From positions 1 through 9,292 of the forward strand of contig CAZQAA010000178.1 in NCBI GenBank assembly GCA_964591255.1: a stretch of 9,292 nucleotides of DNA. Reading direction: 5' to 3'. Shown here piece after piece: positions 7,323-9,292 of the stretch. How positions within the stretch are numbered: position 1 is the first letter of the stretch; the number at the start of each line of letters is the position of its first letter. Both the position numbers and the translations under genes were made by a program. This DNA comes from CAZQAA01 sp964591255 (GTDB taxonomy: Bacteria > Desulfobacterota > DSM-4660 > Desulfatiglandales > Desulfatiglandaceae). Below the pieces are notes generated by a model, which ran no database searches, was not told the origin of the DNA, and saw nothing but the letters and a program-made list of their open reading frames with translations.

Positions 7323-7973
7323 ATGAAACCGGTAGTTGAGGAGAACGTTTTGTCGCTACTGACTCGATTGCTGAAAAAGCAATCGTTTATCACCAAACAC
7401 CAGGAGATTTTTGCCGCGGTCGGAGAGAGGATTGCAGGCCGCATAGAGCACTCCAGCATCAGCGGACCCTGCCTTATCGGCTGCTACCTGGAAATTCCCT
7501 ACAAGATCTACATCATGCCGGGCAGCCAGTACAGTGCGCCCGATTTACGCATCGAGTTTACAGGGAAATTGCCGTACACTCTGACCCTGCAGGCGGAGGG
7601 ATTGAACAGCAAGCTTGAAAGACTAATCGGGTTCGGAAAGGGCAAGAATATAAGAACTGGCATTGAGGAGTTCGACAGAAAATATGCCGTTCGTACCACT
7701 GACCCGGAAAAGGCCTTGGCCTATTTCCATAAACCCGAAATCAGAAAGACCCTCGATGAGATCTCTGACTCTGGCTCATTCCTCTTCCGGGGCAAATACG
7801 CCGAAATCATTATCCCCATCACTCCCCAGAAGATGTCTCTCAGGATCCGGCACGCATCTGAATATATCGATCCCGACAAAGTGGTCGAACTGCTGCACAA
7901 GGGCGCCTTTCTGATCCAGGCCCTTCAGGAGAGCTCAGAACCATTCCATGGTTCAGGAAGCCGCGAAGTATAG
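7323..7973 (+). CDS. Hypothetical protein of 207-216 residues
   Basis: I do not recognise this protein. It is a soluble, mixed alpha/beta-looking sequence with no signal peptide, membrane segment or obvious catalytic motif. An amphipathic helical N-terminus (about residues 1-40) leads into alternating beta-like stretches (GCYLEIPYKIYIM, LRIEFTGKLPYTLTLQ). A segment around 113-136 (GIEEFDRKYAVRTTDPEKAL) is followed by EIIIPITP near 161-168. The pattern of 'EFD..Y.VRT.DPEKA' then a short helix, a strand and a C-terminal helix recalls several uncharacterised bacterial families, but I cannot name one with confidence. The coordinates use ATG 7323. TTG 7350 is a real alternative because GAGGAG precedes it, giving 207 residues. 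It is probably a single-gene unit. Even codon-like composition and length make it likely to be real. Confidence 0.7.
   Translation: MKPVVEENVLSLLTRLLKKQSFITKHQEIFAAVGERIAGRIEHSSISGPCLIGCYLEIPYKIYIMPGSQYSAPDLRIEFTGKLPYTLTLQAEGLNSKLERLIGFGKGKNIRTGIEEFDRKYAVRTTDPEKALAYFHKPEIRKTLDEISDSGSFLFRGKYAEIIIPITPQKMSLRIRHASEYIDPDKVVELLHKGAFLIQALQESSEPFHGSGSREV
7338..7343 (+). promoter_or_regulatory. Ribosome binding site favouring the TTG start at 7350
   Basis: GAGGAG lies 6 bases before an in-frame TTG at 7350. The ATG at 7323 has no comparable motif upstream. The two signals disagree on start codon quality, so the choice remains open. Confidence 0.45.
7949..7963 (+). repeat. 15-base direct repeat, copy 2
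   Basis: Identical to 7213-7227 and lying within the last codons of the hypothetical gene. A shorter 9-base match, GGTTCAGGA, recurs at 8153-8161 at the end of the deacetylase-like gene. Confidence 0.5.
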
Positions 7974-8155
7974 GAGAAACTGCAGACTTCCCTTAAAGTT
8001 GAAGACAGTTGATATGCCGCGCAGAGGCTTACTTTGAAATGGTATTAAAAGCTAACGAAGACTGTTTTTGTCCGGTGGCAGCATAGAAAGTCTTTGGAGA
8101 GCATAGGTATTATAACGGGCTTGGGTACGGAAATTGTCAGTAAGAAGAAAAGGGT

Positions 8156-8932
8156 TCAGGAATAAAGCAGAGAGGATACATGTACGAAAGATCCGGGTTG
8201 TTTAAACTCATTTACAAATCGTCTCATAGCCTTGGCCGTCTCAATATGAGGATGCCCTATACCAATGGCACGGCCATGCCTTGCTGCACATCTTCCCAGC
8301 TTATGTAGCTGTGACAGAATAGCTTTTTCCTCTTGTACATTATCCAGGAAAACACTCCTGCGTGCAGACACCATATGCAGGCTCCTTGCGGTCCTGTAAG
8401 CCATGGAATGATTTGAGGTGAGGCTGTCCACAAAAAAAAGGTTTCTCTTTTTTACTACCTTGAGTACCTCCCCTATCTTGTCTGTATGTTCCGTAAACAG
8501 GGAACCCATATGATTGTTTACTCCTGCCACAAAAGGTATACTGGAGATATTATCCTCTACAATAGTTGTAATCTGATTGGCCTCATACCCTACATACAGG
8601 GCACCAGGTCCCGGGTCAATAGCTAAGGAATGTGGTTCCATAGGCTGATGAAGCATAATCTCATGTCCCATGTTACGGATCTCATAGGCCAGGAGACAAG
8701 AATCACGCAACCTGGGCAGGATGGAAAATGTAATAGGTATACCGATCTCCAGAAACTGTCTGGTACGGGCCGGGCTGAAACCTATATCATCTATAATAAG
8801 TGCTATCAGGGGCCGGGATTGATGTCTTCTCCTGGAGATATCACAGGCAATGGCCTTTGAAAAGATATTCAGGCCCAAAAAATTGCCCGCAGCAAGAAAA
8901 AAGGCCTTAGACAAAAAATCTCTTCTGTTCAT
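8156..8932 (-). CDS. Divergent polysaccharide deacetylase family protein (YibQ-like) with Tat-type signal
   Basis: An exported protein of the YibQ/DUF610 family, a branch of the NodB-fold carbohydrate esterases. The biochemical role is not settled and a cell-envelope function is presumed. The 258 residues begin with MNRRDFLSKAFFLAAG, a twin-arginine motif and hydrophobic stretch, ending at AIAC near residue 30. AIA could be a signal-peptidase I site, and Cys30 a weaker lipoprotein alternative. The domain spans about 42-256. It shows IALIIDDIGF with Asp48-Asp49, ITFSILP, EIMLHQPMEP with His95, PGPGAL, GVNNHMGS with His141, LFFVDS with Asp169, FLDN and IGIGHPH. These match the family's conserved acidic and histidine residues. 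The start has GGGAG about 9 bases upstream on the - strand. It diverges from mnmA across a 283-base spacer. Most YibQ proteins I know use Sec-type signals, so the Tat motif is notable. Confidence 0.9.
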   Translation of the reverse strand: MNRRDFLSKAFFLAAGNFLGLNIFSKAIACDISRRRHQSRPLIALIIDDIGFSPARTRQFLEIGIPITFSILPRLRDSCLLAYEIRNMGHEIMLHQPMEPHSLAIDPGPGALYVGYEANQITTIVEDNISSIPFVAGVNNHMGSLFTEHTDKIGEVLKVVKKRNLFFVDSLTSNHSMAYRTARSLHMVSARRSVFLDNVQEEKAILSQLHKLGRCAARHGRAIGIGHPHIETAKAMRRFVNEFKQPGSFVHVSSLLYS

Positions 8933-8966
8933 ATTGGCATACTCCCATTTTAAACAGAAAAACAGA

Positions 8967-8986
8967 TCTTGCCGTTAACAGCAAGA
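8967..8986. promoter_or_regulatory. 20-base dyad upstream of the YibQ-like gene
   Basis: TCTTGCCGTT and AACAGCAAGA form abutting 10-base arms with one mismatched pair (position 7 against 14). It starts 35 bases before the YibQ-like start codon. It resembles an operator; as RNA from the - strand it would fold as a hairpin with a G-U pair. It has no following T run in either direction, so it is not a terminator. Confidence 0.45.
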
Positions 8987-9046
8987 GATCATCGGCATTC
9001 TCAATATTTGATTTCATATACAACCTGTTGGCATTAGAGTCAAGCA

Positions 9047-9068
9047 AAAATACAAGATATTGTATTTT
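9047..9068. promoter_or_regulatory. 22-base A+T-rich dyad in the divergent spacer
   Basis: AAAATACAA and TTGTATTTT are perfect 9-base arms around a GATA centre. It lies 114 bases from the YibQ-like start and 147 bases from the mnmA start, between the divergent genes. The form suits an operator. A weak bidirectional stop is possible but the stem is almost all A-T. Confidence 0.45.
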
Positions 9069-9215
9069 ATCAAGTAAATTGCTGAAGAAAAATTCGTTTA
9101 TTAAAAGCCATTTGTCGTAGTCACGGTGCGTTATCTAGGACATTGTGCCAGCAGATCGAACTGTTTTTTATATTTATACTTGGACATACAAGATTATATT
9201 TGATAGGCGTTCTAT

Positions 9216-9292
9216 ATGAAAAATAGGCGGTTAAAAATTGCAGTAGGACTGAGTGGCGGGGTTGACTCCTCTGTTGCCGCAATCCTGCTTAA
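9216..9292 (+). CDS. mnmA: tRNA-specific 2-thiouridylase MnmA, 3'-truncated by window end
   Basis: Only the first 25 codons are in the window. They read MKNRRLKIAVGLSGGVDSSV followed by AAILL, the N-terminal ATP-pyrophosphatase P-loop (SGGVDSS at residues 13-19) at exactly the place where MnmA carries it. MnmA adenylates U34 and delivers sulfur to the wobble uridine of tRNA-Lys, -Glu and -Gln in the cytoplasm. Other PP-loop enzymes share SGGVDSS, but GMP synthase has it far from the N-terminus, and the IAVGLSGGVDSSVAA context fits MnmA best. The start ATG has only a weak AGG at 9205-9207. It diverges from the YibQ-like gene. The rest of the protein, with the catalytic cysteines, is outside the window. 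Confidence 0.8.
   Translation, partial: MKNRRLKIAVGLSGGVDSSVAAILL

Larger units (their letters stand above)
8933..9215. other. Divergent intergenic region
   Basis: This 283-base A+T-rich spacer separates the YibQ-like gene and mnmA. Apart from the two dyads at 8967-8986 and 9047-9068 I found no gene or RNA. Several -10-like hexamers occur, for example TATACT at 9175-9180, but none is paired with a good -35 box, so I assign no promoter for either gene. Confidence 0.5.

Noticed and set aside
7069..7963. tRNA-Val as attachment site of a small integrated element
   Set aside because: The tRNA 3' end is not duplicated in the window, no integrase is present, and the 15-base repeat is unrelated to the tRNA sequence.
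7974..8155. Small gene or RNA in the spacer after the hypothetical gene
   Set aside because: No frame with a credible start, no stable hairpin with a T run and no RNA-gene pattern was seen.

Overview
The window is ordinary Gram-negative chromosomal DNA of moderate G+C with tightly packed genes. The E. coli-like glucose-6-phosphate isomerase, an HDOD signalling protein, a YibQ-type divergent polysaccharide deacetylase and a tRNA with an encoded CCA end together suggest a proteobacterium or a relative. My best guess is Desulfobacterota (the old Deltaproteobacteria). This is an inference from gene style, not a phylogenetic result.

Region 1 (1-6051, + strand) is a probable carbohydrate operon of four genes with short gaps: glucose-6-phosphate isomerase (pgi, cut at its 5' end by the window edge), class II fructose-bisphosphate aldolase, a strongly divergent enolase-family protein of about 504 residues, and a GH13_18 phosphorylase most like glucosylglycerate phosphorylase. 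Pgi and aldolase act on upper glycolysis or gluconeogenesis. The enolase-like protein may act at 2-phosphoglycerate. The phosphorylase would interconvert a glucoside and glucose 1-phosphate. A link between hexose phosphates and glycerate or its glucoside is a plausible theme. The enolase-like gene is the most unusual item: most catalytic residues are kept, but two N-terminal signature segments are changed and about 41 charged residues are inserted before the His-Arg-Ser loop.

Region 2 (6056-7143) holds an HDOD-domain protein on the - strand, converging on the operon with a 4-base gap. A good sigma70-like promoter for it lies beyond its start, with the -35 box inside a short inverted repeat. 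A complete tRNA-Val(CAC) follows on the + strand.

Region 3 (7144-8155) holds one unrecognised gene of about 207-216 residues (+ strand), with a candidate promoter and a 15-base direct repeat on either side of most of it. The roughly 180 bases after it contain no gene that I can support.

Region 4 (8156-9292) holds a YibQ-family protein with a Tat-type signal (- strand) and, diverging from it, the first 25 codons of mnmA, the tRNA 2-thiouridylase, cut by the window end. The 283-base spacer between them is A+T-rich and carries two clear dyad symmetries that could be operators. I saw no insertion sequence, CRISPR array, rRNA or phage gene.
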